Origin: JAVKFY01 sp040223615
Lineage (GTDB): Bacteria; Pseudomonadota; Alphaproteobacteria; GCA-2731375
Assembly: GCA_040223615.1 (NCBI GenBank)
Contig: JAVKFY010000027.1
Coordinates: 1-64,000, forward strand
DNA length: 64,000 nucleotides
Direction: 5' to 3'
Shown here: positions 7,954 through 15,173 of the stretch, piece by piece
Layout: each line of letters starts with the position of its first letter
How positions within the stretch are numbered: the stretch's first letter is position 1
Position numbers and translations under genes: made by a program
The notes under the pieces: generated by a model
Told to the model about the DNA's origin: nothing
The model's database searches: none
Seen by the model: only the letters and a program-made list of their open reading frames with translations

Positions 7954-8723
7954 TCGATTTCCACTGCCATGTCGATCTCTTCCCTGACCCCAAGGCCGTG
8001 CTGGCGGAGATCGAGGCGCGCGGCATGTATGTCCTTGTGGTCACGACGACCCCAAAGGCGTGGAAAGGAACGTCGCAGTTGGTGGCCGGGCACAAGCGGG
8101 TACGGGTGTCTCCGGGCCTGCATCCTGAGCTGGTGGCCGAGCGGCACACAGAGATGCCGCTGCTGTGCCATCTTGTCGGACAGTCGCCCTATGTGGGCGA
8201 AGTTGGCCTGGATGGAAGCCCCCAGCACAAGGGCAGCTACAAGCGCCAGGAAGAGGTGCTGGCACGAGTGCTTGGGGAGTGCAGAACACTGGGGGGCCGC
8301 ATCCTCAGTATACATTCACGCGCCGCAGCGAGCGGCGTCCTCGACCTAATTGAGGAACACTCGGGACTAGGCGTTCCTGTCCTGCACTGGTTTTCGGGCC
8401 GACCACGGGAACTGGACCGTGCAATTTCTCTTGGGTGCTGGTTCAGTGTGGGTCCGGCGATGACCCGCACGAAGAAAGGTCGCGCACTGGTCGAAGCGAT
8501 GCCTGCTGACAGAGTACTTACGGAAACCGATGGTCCGTTTGCACTGGCACAGAACAAATCCGGCAGCCTTATGCCTTGGGATGTGAGCCAAGCAGAGCGT
8601 GATCTGGCAGACTGCTGGCGGCAGGAAGAAGCTGAGGCTCGGGACACATTGATGTCTAACCTGCGCCGCCTTACGGACATTGCTAATGGAATCCCGCTGA
8701 AGCCTCGGACTGTCACTTTGTGA
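7950..8723 (+). CDS. qatD: QatD: TatD-like metal-dependent DNase of the Qat system, 257 aa
   Basis: The protein opens MIDFHCHVDLF, in which the HxH pair (His5, His7) is the first metal-binding motif of TatD-family hydrolases. Further family features are GEVGLDGS (metal-bridging Glu), HSRAA, VLHWFSG and TETDGPF (late Asp). TatD enzymes are nucleases that need divalent metals. In Qat systems QatD is the fourth required component. The GTG at 7950 overlaps the qatC stop by 4 nt. After it there is a gap of about 110 bases, which suggests the operon ends here. Confidence 0.9.
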   Translation: MIDFHCHVDLFPDPKAVLAEIEARGMYVLVVTTTPKAWKGTSQLVAGHKRVRVSPGLHPELVAERHTEMPLLCHLVGQSPYVGEVGLDGSPQHKGSYKRQEEVLARVLGECRTLGGRILSIHSRAAASGVLDLIEEHSGLGVPVLHWFSGRPRELDRAISLGCWFSVGPAMTRTKKGRALVEAMPADRVLTETDGPFALAQNKSGSLMPWDVSQAERDLADCWRQEEAEARDTLMSNLRRLTDIANGIPLKPRTVTL

Positions 8724-8836
8724 GAAGCGCACCCGTTTGCAGGTGCAAGCTCACCAAACTGGGTTGCTGATCATTCTGGAATCACGTCGCGCCTTCGACT
8801 ATGTTTCCGCCACCCAATAGGAATCGGAGTCCCCGC

Positions 8837-9130
8837 ATGCCTCGCCGAAAATCCGTCGCCATCGATGAGAAGAACCTGAAAAAGGGTGAACTGCGCAAGC
8901 TCAACGCACTGCGCAAGTCGCTTGGCCCCGATATCGCCGAAAGAGCGTTCTCCGAATGGTATTCGGCCAGGCCGGAGCTTAGTGAAGACATTCCGGACCG
9001 CGGCGCAGAGATGATCGCCGAAGCGGTCTACAAGCTGGTAGATGGCAAGAACCTCCAAATTCCACGTGGAGGCTATTTGGTGCGTCGTGGCCGCGGGCGG
9101 GTTATTGTCGAAAGATTGAACTCAGACTAA
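8837..9130 (+). CDS. Small basic hypothetical protein, 97 aa
   Basis: The ATG at 8837 was chosen over an upstream ATG at 8801 because GGAG stands about 8 nt before it and the extra residues look untranslated. The protein starts MPRRKSVAIDEKNLKKGEL and is rich in lysine and arginine. It seems mainly helical, with a C-terminal GGYLVRRGRGRVIVERL segment that could contact nucleic acid. I recognise no family. It sits 113 bases downstream of qatD and 62 bases upstream of the DUF3800 gene on the same strand, so it may belong with either. An antitoxin or regulatory role is possible but unproven. Confidence 0.6.
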   Translation: MPRRKSVAIDEKNLKKGELRKLNALRKSLGPDIAERAFSEWYSARPELSEDIPDRGAEMIAEAVYKLVDGKNLQIPRGGYLVRRGRGRVIVERLNSD

Positions 9131-9192
9131 CCTATACTCTTGCGGCCGTTCCTCGACCGCGCGATGGCAGGAACGTTGGTTTCTAAAGAAGT

Positions 9193-10269
9193 ATGACAAC
9201 TATCTATCTGGACGAGACTGGATTCACAGGCGAGGACCTGCTTGCAAAAGACCAGCCTGTTTTCGTCCAGGCAACAATGAACTACAATCAAGAAGAAGCT
9301 CGCGATCTAATCTCAACCTACTTCCCTGCCTTGAAGGCAGATGAACTTAAATACTCTCGATTGCGCAGGAATCCCAAGCACAGAGAGAGTGTCATAAGAC
9401 TAATTGAGCGGGTATCTTCGGATTCCGACCGATCGGCCACGTGGATTGCGCATAAGGAGTTCGCTCTTGTAACGCTCCTTGTCGACTGGTGGGTTGAGCC
9501 ACTCGCACACGAGAGCGGCTTCAATCTGTACGAGGATGGCGCAAATCTGGCGATGGCTAATCTGTTCTTCTACTGTATGGAAGGCTTCTGGCATCGGGGG
9601 TTTCGTACGAAGCTCTTGTTCCAGTTTCAAAGAATGATGCGAACCAGAAACCCGCAATACTTCCGGGAGTGTCGGGCTTTCATCAACCGAGAACGGGGGC
9701 GAACCGATGACAACCGAGAAGAGATCATACGATACCTCTGGCCCTCATTCGAACTACTCGGATTCTCTCATGTGAGAGGGTTGCCGAACCAAGTGTTGGA
9801 TATCGCACTACCTGGTTTGGTCGCTCTCGGGCAAACGTGGCGATCACGCGACGAAGGTCACTGGTCGGTTGTGCATGATCAGTCGTCCAATATGGCGAAG
9901 CAGAAATGGCTATGGGACGCTCTGTCTTCGCCGGAAGTGGCTGCCGCGCGATTTGACGGCCCTGCTGGCCCTCAGCATTTCCCCATGAATGTTACCGAGA
10001 CCCGGTTCGCCGACTCGAAGAGCGAAATCCAGCTTCAACTCTGCGACGTTCTCGCCGGAGCTACAGCGACATACCTAAGGCGCTCCGTGGAACAAGTCGA
10101 TGATGTGGGCTATGCGGAGACATTGGCGCGGGCAGGAATCGACAACCTAATCATAGGCGGCCTCTGGCCAAGGCCCGAGGTGTCGCCGGATGAGCTGGGC
10201 ATGCGGGGCTGGGATGGCAACAAGGCCATTGAATGGATCAGTGATCAGATAGCGAGAAGCAGAAGGTAG
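9193..10269 (+). CDS. DUF3800 domain protein, 358 aa
   Basis: DUF3800 features are seen at both ends: an N-terminal beta strand with acidic pair YLDETG (residues 5-10), HDQSS in the middle, and FADSKSEIQLQLCDVLAG near residue 275-290. The family is widespread on mobile elements and is predicted to have an RNase H-like fold with acidic active-site residues, but its substrate is not established. A nuclease role on phage or plasmid nucleic acid would fit this setting next to QatABCD. The composition is less GC-rich than the flanking chromosome. The intron-containing tRNA-Leu lies 49 bases downstream on the opposite strand. Confidence 0.75.
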   Translation: MTTIYLDETGFTGEDLLAKDQPVFVQATMNYNQEEARDLISTYFPALKADELKYSRLRRNPKHRESVIRLIERVSSDSDRSATWIAHKEFALVTLLVDWWVEPLAHESGFNLYEDGANLAMANLFFYCMEGFWHRGFRTKLLFQFQRMMRTRNPQYFRECRAFINRERGRTDDNREEIIRYLWPSFELLGFSHVRGLPNQVLDIALPGLVALGQTWRSRDEGHWSVVHDQSSNMAKQKWLWDALSSPEVAAARFDGPAGPQHFPMNVTETRFADSKSEIQLQLCDVLAGATATYLRRSVEQVDDVGYAETLARAGIDNLIIGGLWPRPEVSPDELGMRGWDGNKAIEWISDQIARSRR

Positions 10270-10318
10270 CAGGGACTCACGCGAGCTTCCGTCAGGAGCA
10301 CGAAAACGCCGATCAGGA

Positions 10319-10627
10319 TGGTGCGGGCGGGGGGACTCGAACCCCCACGGGCGCATGCCCTACGGATTTTCGTACCGACTACGGCTTTCGCCGCCCGCCA
10401 GCCTAGGCGGTTTGCGGTCTGGACTATCCCTTCACCGTATCCGGGCTTCCGCCCGGATGTAGGTGCTGCCCGTCTAGTCTCTACACCTTCCCGGCCGCTG
10501 GCCGGGCTTGGCTCGGGATTGCCATTTCACAGGTTCCCCCGAGTTTGAGCAGTTCTACTCCTGCGGTTTCCCGCAAGGCACTCAAGCGTCTCAAGTCCGT
10601 TGCGTCTGCCAGTTCCGCCACGCCCGC
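10319..10627 (-). tRNA. tRNA-Leu(UAA) with a group I intron in the anticodon loop
   Basis: Exon 1 (10593-10627) holds the acceptor 5' strand GCGGGCG, the D arm and the anticodon stem up to CGGACTT. Exon 2 (10319-10370) starts AAAATCCGT and carries a long variable arm, the T arm with TTCGAGT, the acceptor 3' strand CGCCCGC, discriminator A and an encoded CCA. Joining the exons gives anticodon UAA and fully paired acceptor, anticodon and T stems in an 87-nt class II tRNA. The gene has its own promoter and lies 43 bases beyond the stop of the integrase gene. It is carried inside the mobile element and probably replaces the host tRNA-Leu(UAA) cut at 11,997. Confidence 0.93.
10371..10592 (-). ncRNA. 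Group I intron (IC3-like) in tRNA-Leu(UAA), 222 nt
   Basis: The intron sits between U34 and A35. The exon end ACUU pairs with GAGU inside the intron, leaving a U-G wobble at the 5' splice site (helix P1), and the intron ends in G, both rules of group I introns. Conserved core boxes are present in order: GGCAATCCCGAGCCAA (10508-10523), GAGACTAGACGGG (10469-10481, part of the guanosine-binding helix P7) and GATAGTCCAGACC (10416-10428, its partner strand). A GCGG-GAAA-CCGC hairpin looks like P2. There is no reading frame for a homing endonuclease. Position and boxes match the tRNA-Leu(UAA) introns known from cyanobacteria and plastids. Confidence 0.92.
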
Positions 10628-10635
10628 ACACCTTC

Positions 10636-10664
10636 TGTATAAAGGCGGCTCCGGCGACCTGCAA
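10636..10664 (-). promoter_or_regulatory. Promoter of the intron-containing tRNA-Leu
   Basis: On the minus strand TTGCAG (10659-10664) and TATACA (10636-10641) are separated by exactly 17 bases and end 8 bases before the tRNA 5' end. This is a good sigma-70 type promoter. It lies between the integrase stop codon and the tRNA, so the tRNA can be expressed independently of the integrase. Confidence 0.75.
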
Positions 10665-10670
10665 AACCTA

Positions 10671-11879
10671 TTAGGGCTGCGCTGCGCCTGCCCCCGTCTC
10701 GCCTTCACCCACGGCCTGTTTAGTCTTCGGCCGCTCCCGGCGGACGTTGATGGCGGCAACATCAAGGGCCGTCCGCAGATGAACGGCGTAGTACTTTTCG
10801 ATCATCTCCACGCTGGTGCGGCAGTTCTTGGCGATCTGGTAGATGTCCGCACCCTCCATGAGCCGAAGGCATATGTAGGTGTGGCGCAGGCTGTAGGCGG
10901 TCCTCCGGTTGCCCTCCCGATCGAACTTCAACGCCTCCTCAGCCAGCACCGCATTGAGCATCTCGCGGTGGTGGATCGGGAACAGCCGCGCCGTCATCGT
11001 CTCGGGCGCATTCCGCTTCAGGATGCGCCGATAGGGCGTCACGGCCCCCGGCATGCTCATGCAGTAGCCGACGCCTCGCTTGCCCCGAACGACGATCTCC
11101 AGGATTTCCTCGTCGCTGTCATCGACGACCTTGACGTCCCGGAACTCCAGTCTGGAAGCCTCGTCAGGGCGCAAGCCCGTGTTGGCCATGAACAGCACGT
11201 AGTCGTGTAGCTGCTCCGCGTGCCATTGCCAGCGCTTGCCCTTGGCCTCCCTCGCCCGCTTGCGCGTCGCGGTGTAGAGCTGCCGATACTCGTCGGGCGA
11301 GAACCAAGCCCGATGCGAGACCTTGCCGGAGCTGCGGTACGGCTCCGACAGATCCGGCAGGTGTTGCAGCCAGCCGTGGCGCAAGGCGGTCTTGAGGACC
11401 TGGCGCAGGCAGACGATTTCCTGATGCATGGTGTTCCGGGCGGGCGGCTTGCCGTAAAGCTCCATTGCCTTTTGACGGCGGTGAATGCGGTACTCCTGCA
11501 CCTGACCGGGCGATATCTCTGAAAGCCCCATGCTGCCGAAGAACGGGATCAGGTGAAGCTTCAGGCGGCGCTTGTGCCCGGCCACATACTGGGCGTTGCG
11601 CTCCCCCTCGGTGATGATCTCGTACTCGCGCTCGAACTGTACCGCCGCGTCCTTGAAGGTCTTCTCGGTCTTGATCTCGCCGCTGCGCAGCTTGCCACGC
11701 AGATCAAGGTACCAGTCCTCCGCTACCTCCTTCGCCCGCGCCAGGCTTTGCTCCTTGGTGGTCGCCCGCCTGTTCTTGCCCGCCTCGTAGGCCGAACACT
11801 GCCAGAAGCGGCTGCCCGGCCGCTTGTATACGTGCAGCCGACCGCCCATCAGAGAGAAGGTTCCGGCGCTCTCGCTCAT
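10671..11879 (-). CDS. int: Tyrosine recombinase / integrase of the element, 402 aa
   Basis: The protein has the layout of phage-type tyrosine recombinases: an N-terminal arm-binding region, a core-binding SAM-like domain (about 70-170) and a C-terminal catalytic domain. Catalytic residues are visible: Arg237 in TGLRPDEASR, Arg332-His333 in SLRHTYI and the nucleophile Tyr363 or Tyr364 in EKYYAVH. The usual first His of box II is Tyr329, and the late His/Trp position appears to be Arg354, both variants on the common pattern. Its start codon is about 120 bases from the tRNA-Leu fragment at 11,997, the expected place for an attachment site. It should cut and join within the tRNA-Leu anticodon arm. 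Confidence 0.93.
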   Translation of the reverse strand: MSESAGTFSLMGGRLHVYKRPGSRFWQCSAYEAGKNRRATTKEQSLARAKEVAEDWYLDLRGKLRSGEIKTEKTFKDAAVQFEREYEIITEGERNAQYVAGHKRRLKLHLIPFFGSMGLSEISPGQVQEYRIHRRQKAMELYGKPPARNTMHQEIVCLRQVLKTALRHGWLQHLPDLSEPYRSSGKVSHRAWFSPDEYRQLYTATRKRAREAKGKRWQWHAEQLHDYVLFMANTGLRPDEASRLEFRDVKVVDDSDEEILEIVVRGKRGVGYCMSMPGAVTPYRRILKRNAPETMTARLFPIHHREMLNAVLAEEALKFDREGNRRTAYSLRHTYICLRLMEGADIYQIAKNCRTSVEMIEKYYAVHLRTALDVAAINVRRERPKTKQAVGEGETGAGAAQP

Positions 11880-11996
11880 GCCGCTGCTCCGGGCAGAAAT
11901 ATGTGTAAGCTTTGTGGAAGCCTATCGGAGACCCTAATATTTTGTCAAGACATTGATTTATATGACTTTCTTCACGACATCTAGTGCGTAAAGCGC
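11880..11996. other. AT-rich attachment-site arm next to the integrase
   Basis: This short AT-rich segment between the integrase start codon and the tRNA fragment probably holds the integrase promoter and arm-type binding sites of the recombination site. No gene is seen. Confidence 0.45.
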
Positions 11997-12037
11997 GATT
12001 TTAAGTCCCTTGCGTCTACCAATTCCGCCAAGCCCGG
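11997..12037 (-). pseudogene. 5' half of the host tRNA-Leu(UAA), attachment-site junction of the element
   Basis: Read on the minus strand, this is the acceptor 5' strand, a complete D arm (GGCGGAATTGGTAGACGC) and the anticodon arm AAGGGACTTAAAATC of an intronless tRNA-Leu with anticodon UAA. Similarity stops after AAAATC and is followed by non-tRNA DNA, so the 3' half is missing. The chromosome lies on the 5' side and the element with its integrase on the 3' side. This is the signature of integration inside a tRNA gene. The matching 3' half should lie at the other end of the element, left of this window. Confidence 0.85.
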
Positions 12038-12050
12038 ACGGTGGCGCAGT

Positions 12051-12863
12051 CTAGGCCAACGCCTGGCCCAGCGCGAAGTCGCGGATGCGGCGCTTGGCGT
12101 CGGCGGCGGCGTCGCTGTCGGGGTTGGCGCTGATGAAGGTGTGCGGCTGGCCGTCGTACTTCACCACTTCGATATGGCCGCCGGCGGCGCGGTAGGCGTC
12201 GGCGAACAGGTCGGCGCGGTGGTGCTCGACGTTGGAGTCCTCGGTGCCCTGCAGCACCAGCATCGGCGGCTTGTGCGTCGCCTCGCCGCGCGTTAGCAAC
12301 AGGTGCGGACTGCCGGCTGCCATCGCCGCCTCGTCGGCGAAGTAGGCGTGATGCGCGGCCTGGATGCGCTCGTTGCCGCTGGCCTGCACGAAGCGGTAGC
12401 GCGCCAGGGGATCGAGGATCGGCCAGCCGAGCGCCACGAAATCCACGCTGGCGTCGACGCCGGCCAGCGCCGGGTCGTCGTTGGTGTAGGCCGCACCGGC
12501 CGGGCACAACGCCACCAGGCCGAGCTGCTGGCCGCCACTGGAGAAGCCGAGGCCGCCGACCTTGCTGGCCTTCACGCCGAGCTGGTCGAGATTGGCCTTG
12601 AACCAGCGGATGCCGTGGCTGACGTCGGCCACCGGCGCCGGGTACTTCGCCTGCGTGGAGAGCCGGAAATCGAGCGCGAAGACGCCGACACCGCCGGCCG
12701 CCAGGTCCTCGTGCAGCGCCTTGTTCGACAGCCGGTCCTGCATCTGCCAGGCGCCGCCGTGGACCTCGACTAGGTAGGGCGCCGGGCCGTCGCCGGCCGG
12801 GCGGTACAGCTCGCCGGCCAGCTCCAGGCCGTCGACGCGAGTGTGGATATGGGTCTCGCTCAT
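12051..12863 (-). CDS. Alpha/beta hydrolase (esterase/lipase-like), 270 aa
   Basis: The protein has an oxyanion-hole region VEVHGGAW near residue 33, the nucleophile elbow GFSSGG (Ser near 109), a late acidic residue in LQGTEDSNV and a histidine in QPHTFI. These are features of small esterases and dienelactone-hydrolase-like enzymes, with unknown substrate. The start MSETHIH was chosen because the longer frame upstream has no coding character and overlaps the DUF2161 gene. It lies 10 bases downstream of that gene on the same strand, so the two probably form an operon. Its stop is only about 14 bases from the broken tRNA-Leu. Confidence 0.8.
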   Translation of the reverse strand: MSETHIHTRVDGLELAGELYRPAGDGPAPYLVEVHGGAWQMQDRLSNKALHEDLAAGGVGVFALDFRLSTQAKYPAPVADVSHGIRWFKANLDQLGVKASKVGGLGFSSGGQQLGLVALCPAGAAYTNDDPALAGVDASVDFVALGWPILDPLARYRFVQASGNERIQAAHHAYFADEAAMAAGSPHLLLTRGEATHKPPMLVLQGTEDSNVEHHRADLFADAYRAAGGHIEVVKYDGQPHTFISANPDSDAAADAKRRIRDFALGQALA

Positions 12864-12873
12864 GGCCGCAACT

Positions 12874-13590
12874 CTACGCCACCTCGGCGCGCGACGGCAG
12901 GGTCGAGATCGCGTCGGCGTAGGTGCGCAGTGCCTCGCGGCCGCGCGGGCTGGGGGCGTAGACGCCGCGCCTGACACGCTCGAACCAGCCATAGACGTCG
13001 CGCTGCAGGATGCCGGCGGCGCGGCCGACCCCGGTCTGCGCCCGCAGCATCGCCAGCGACAGCTCACCGGCGCGATCCAGCGCGGCCAGGCAGCGCAGCG
13101 CGTCCTGGCGGTAGGCGGTCATGACTTTCACCCGGTTGGCCCCGCCGGTGTTGGGGTCGCCGACGCGGTGCGCGAACTCCTTCAGCAGCCGCCGGCGGCG
13201 GCGCGGATTGCCGCGCGGCACGTAGGGCACGGGGTCGAGGATCGCGCGCGCTTCGCCATGCTCGACCAGCAGGATCCCGAGCCCGATGCGCCGGCACAGC
13301 GCCTTGATGTCGCGCCAGCGCCGACCGAGCCGGGGCACCGCGATGTAGACCGCGTCGGTGAGCTTGAGCCGGTTCACGCCCTGCAGCAGCAGGTCGAGGT
13401 TGAAGCGCACCTTGAGCTCGACCACGACGACCGCGCCGTCGCGCACCGCGACCACGTCGCAGCCCTCGACCTCCGCCTTCACGTCATAGCCCTGGCCGGC
13501 CAGGAACGCCTTCACCGGCGCGTAGAGTTCGGCCTCGCGCAACCGCCTCGCCTCCGAATCTCCCGCGATGGTAGCCGGACCGGCACGCAA
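12874..13590 (-). CDS. DUF2161 family protein, putative PD-(D/E)XK nuclease
   Basis: A restriction-endonuclease-like core can be seen: the acidic residue in CDVVAV followed by VVVELKV, the D-x(n)-ExK pattern of PD-(D/E)XK enzymes. After it comes a C-terminal winged-helix-like segment (GILQRDVYGWFERVRRGVYAP). The cellular role of DUF2161 proteins is unknown. The longest frame begins at an ATG at 13647 that shares a CATG palindrome with the divergent EF-hand gene. I prefer the TTG at 13590, which has AGGAG four bases upstream, though the longer form is not excluded. Confidence 0.65.
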   Translation of the reverse strand: MRAGPATIAGDSEARRLREAELYAPVKAFLAGQGYDVKAEVEGCDVVAVRDGAVVVVELKVRFNLDLLLQGVNRLKLTDAVYIAVPRLGRRWRDIKALCRRIGLGILLVEHGEARAILDPVPYVPRGNPRRRRRLLKEFAHRVGDPNTGGANRVKVMTAYRQDALRCLAALDRAGELSLAMLRAQTGVGRAAGILQRDVYGWFERVRRGVYAPSPRGREALRTYADAISTLPSRAEVA

Positions 13591-13645
13591 TTTGCTCCTG
13601 ATCGCCAGGGCGCGCCGGTATCGCGCGTCGGCGGAGGGCAAACGC

Positions 13646-14668
13646 ATGACGATTCACGGTATCGGCCACGGTCACGGTCACCATTTCCACGGACTCGGGC
13701 GGCACAGCTTCGGCCGGGCGGACGGCGACGACGACGGCAAGCTCAGCCGCGAGGAGCTCGAAACTGCCGGGCAAGATTTGCCGGGCGGCAAGAAACGCCT
13801 GGCGCGGCTGGAGGCGCGGTTCGACAAGATCGACTCGGACGGCGACGGGGCGCTGACCCGCACGGAGATTCGCGACGGCATCCGCGCCGACATGCGCGAC
13901 CTGCTGTTGCGCAGCCAGGAGGCGCGCGACACGCGCCGCGCGGAACGGCTGATGGACAAGGCCGACGGCGACGACGACGGCCTGCTGAGCGCCGACGAGC
14001 TCGACGCATTCGCCGAGAACGTGCGGCCCGGCAGCCGCATGGCGGCACGGGTCGAGCTGCTGCAACGTTTCTTCGATGCCGCCGACGGCGACGAGAATGG
14101 CGGGCTCAGCACCAGGGAGATCGCCGGCTTCCTGGGCGAGGTGCGCCAGGCGTATGGCGATTTTGTCGACGGCCTGCGCGCCGACGACGCCTTCGGCCAG
14201 TTCCTGGCCGAGCGGTTCGGCCCCAAGGCGACGACCGACGAGGACGGCGCGGCGCCCGACAGCACGGTCACGACGACGACCACGACTGTCACCACGACGA
14301 CCGAGCCGGCCAGCGAGCCCGACGAGACCACGGCACCGGCACCGATCCCGTTCCACGGCAAGCGCTACGGCTTCTTCGGCGAGCGCGGCGACCTGTTGCT
14401 GCGCTACTTCGACCAGGCCGATGGCGACGACGATGGCGGCCTGACCAAGGACGAGATCAATGGCTTCTTCAAGGAACTGAAGGGCGCGTTCCGCGATTTC
14501 GTCTCCGGCTTGCGCGAGCAGGACGCCTTCGGTCAGTTCCTCGACGCCCGCTTCGCCGCCCCGGCGGAGAGCGACGAAGCGCCGGAGGAAGCGGGCGACG
14601 ACGGCGAGATCACGACCACCGTCACCACCACGACAACGACCACCACCACCACGGTGACGACCGGTTAG
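13646..14668 (+). CDS. EF-hand calcium-binding protein with Thr-rich linkers, 340 aa
   Basis: At least five EF-hand-type loops can be read: RADGDDDGKLS, KIDSDGDGALT, KADGDDDGLLS, AADGDENGGLS and QADGDDDGGLT. The chain begins with a His/Gly-rich segment (HGIGHGHGHHFHGLG) that could bind metal. Two threonine-rich stretches (about residues 208-221 and the last 20 residues) separate or end the calcium-binding units, and the parts FGQFLAERF and FGQFLDARF show an internal duplication. No signal peptide is seen. The ATG at 13646 has GGAGGG about 8 bases upstream. The function is probably calcium buffering or sensing, and export by a leaderless route is possible but unproven. Confidence 0.8.
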   Translation: MTIHGIGHGHGHHFHGLGRHSFGRADGDDDGKLSREELETAGQDLPGGKKRLARLEARFDKIDSDGDGALTRTEIRDGIRADMRDLLLRSQEARDTRRAERLMDKADGDDDGLLSADELDAFAENVRPGSRMAARVELLQRFFDAADGDENGGLSTREIAGFLGEVRQAYGDFVDGLRADDAFGQFLAERFGPKATTDEDGAAPDSTVTTTTTTVTTTTEPASEPDETTAPAPIPFHGKRYGFFGERGDLLLRYFDQADGDDDGGLTKDEINGFFKELKGAFRDFVSGLREQDAFGQFLDARFAAPAESDEAPEEAGDDGEITTTVTTTTTTTTTTVTTG

Positions 14669-14687
14669 ATTTCGTAGCCCGGTAGGG

Positions 14688-15173
14688 CTACAGCCGCCAA
14701 TCGGTTTGGTAGAGCACCAGCGCGAAGGACTGGCAGTCGACCCCGTCACGGCGGCTGTGGTGTTGCGGCGCGCCGTCCGGGTCGTCGACGAAGCCGAAAC
14801 GGGCGTAGAGCCGGCGGGCGCGGTGATTGTCCTCGAACACGCGCAGCTTGTAGCGGGCGATGCCGGTGGCGAAGGCAGCGTCGATGAGCCGGCGCAGGAA
14901 GTCACTGCCGGTGCCGCGCGCGGCACCGGTCACGGCGATGCGGCGCAGCAGCAGCGCGCCGGGCATCGACACGTAGCCCTCGGTCAGCGCGTAGCCGACC
15001 GGCGCGCCGGCGTCTTCGGCGATGACTTGCGAGAAATCCGGATCGGCCAGGAAGCGACGATGCTCATCCAGGTCCGAGCCGCCGATGAAAGCCAGCATGT
15101 CCGGCCGATGTTCAAGCGCCACGATCCAGGGCAGGTCGGCCGCGACCGCCGCACGCAGGCGAAGGGCCGTCAA
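14688..15173 (-). CDS. GNAT-family N-acetyltransferase, about 161 aa
   Basis: The protein has the GNAT fold order: LRLRAAVAADLPWI, a central strand LLLRRIAVTGAARGTG carrying an acetyl-CoA pyrophosphate loop, and the end NHRARRLYARFGFV. The substrate is unknown. The frame extends upstream into the next GNAT gene, but a TTG at 15173 overlapping that gene's stop by 4 nt gives a natural start for coupled translation. The two adjacent acetyltransferases have quite different sequences, so they are not a recent duplication. Confidence 0.75.
   Translation of the reverse strand: MTALRLRAAVAADLPWIVALEHRPDMLAFIGGSDLDEHRRFLADPDFSQVIAEDAGAPVGYALTEGYVSMPGALLLRRIAVTGAARGTGSDFLRRLIDAAFATGIARYKLRVFEDNHRARRLYARFGFVDDPDGAPQHHSRRDGVDCQSFALVLYQTDWRL

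Noticed and set aside
10371..10592. Group II intron or protein-spliced (bulge-helix-bulge) intron in the tRNA
   Set aside because: No domain V-like hairpin or GUGYG start is seen, and the U-G splice site, terminal G and P7 boxes fit group I. Archaeal-type introns are much shorter and need a bulge-helix-bulge fold.
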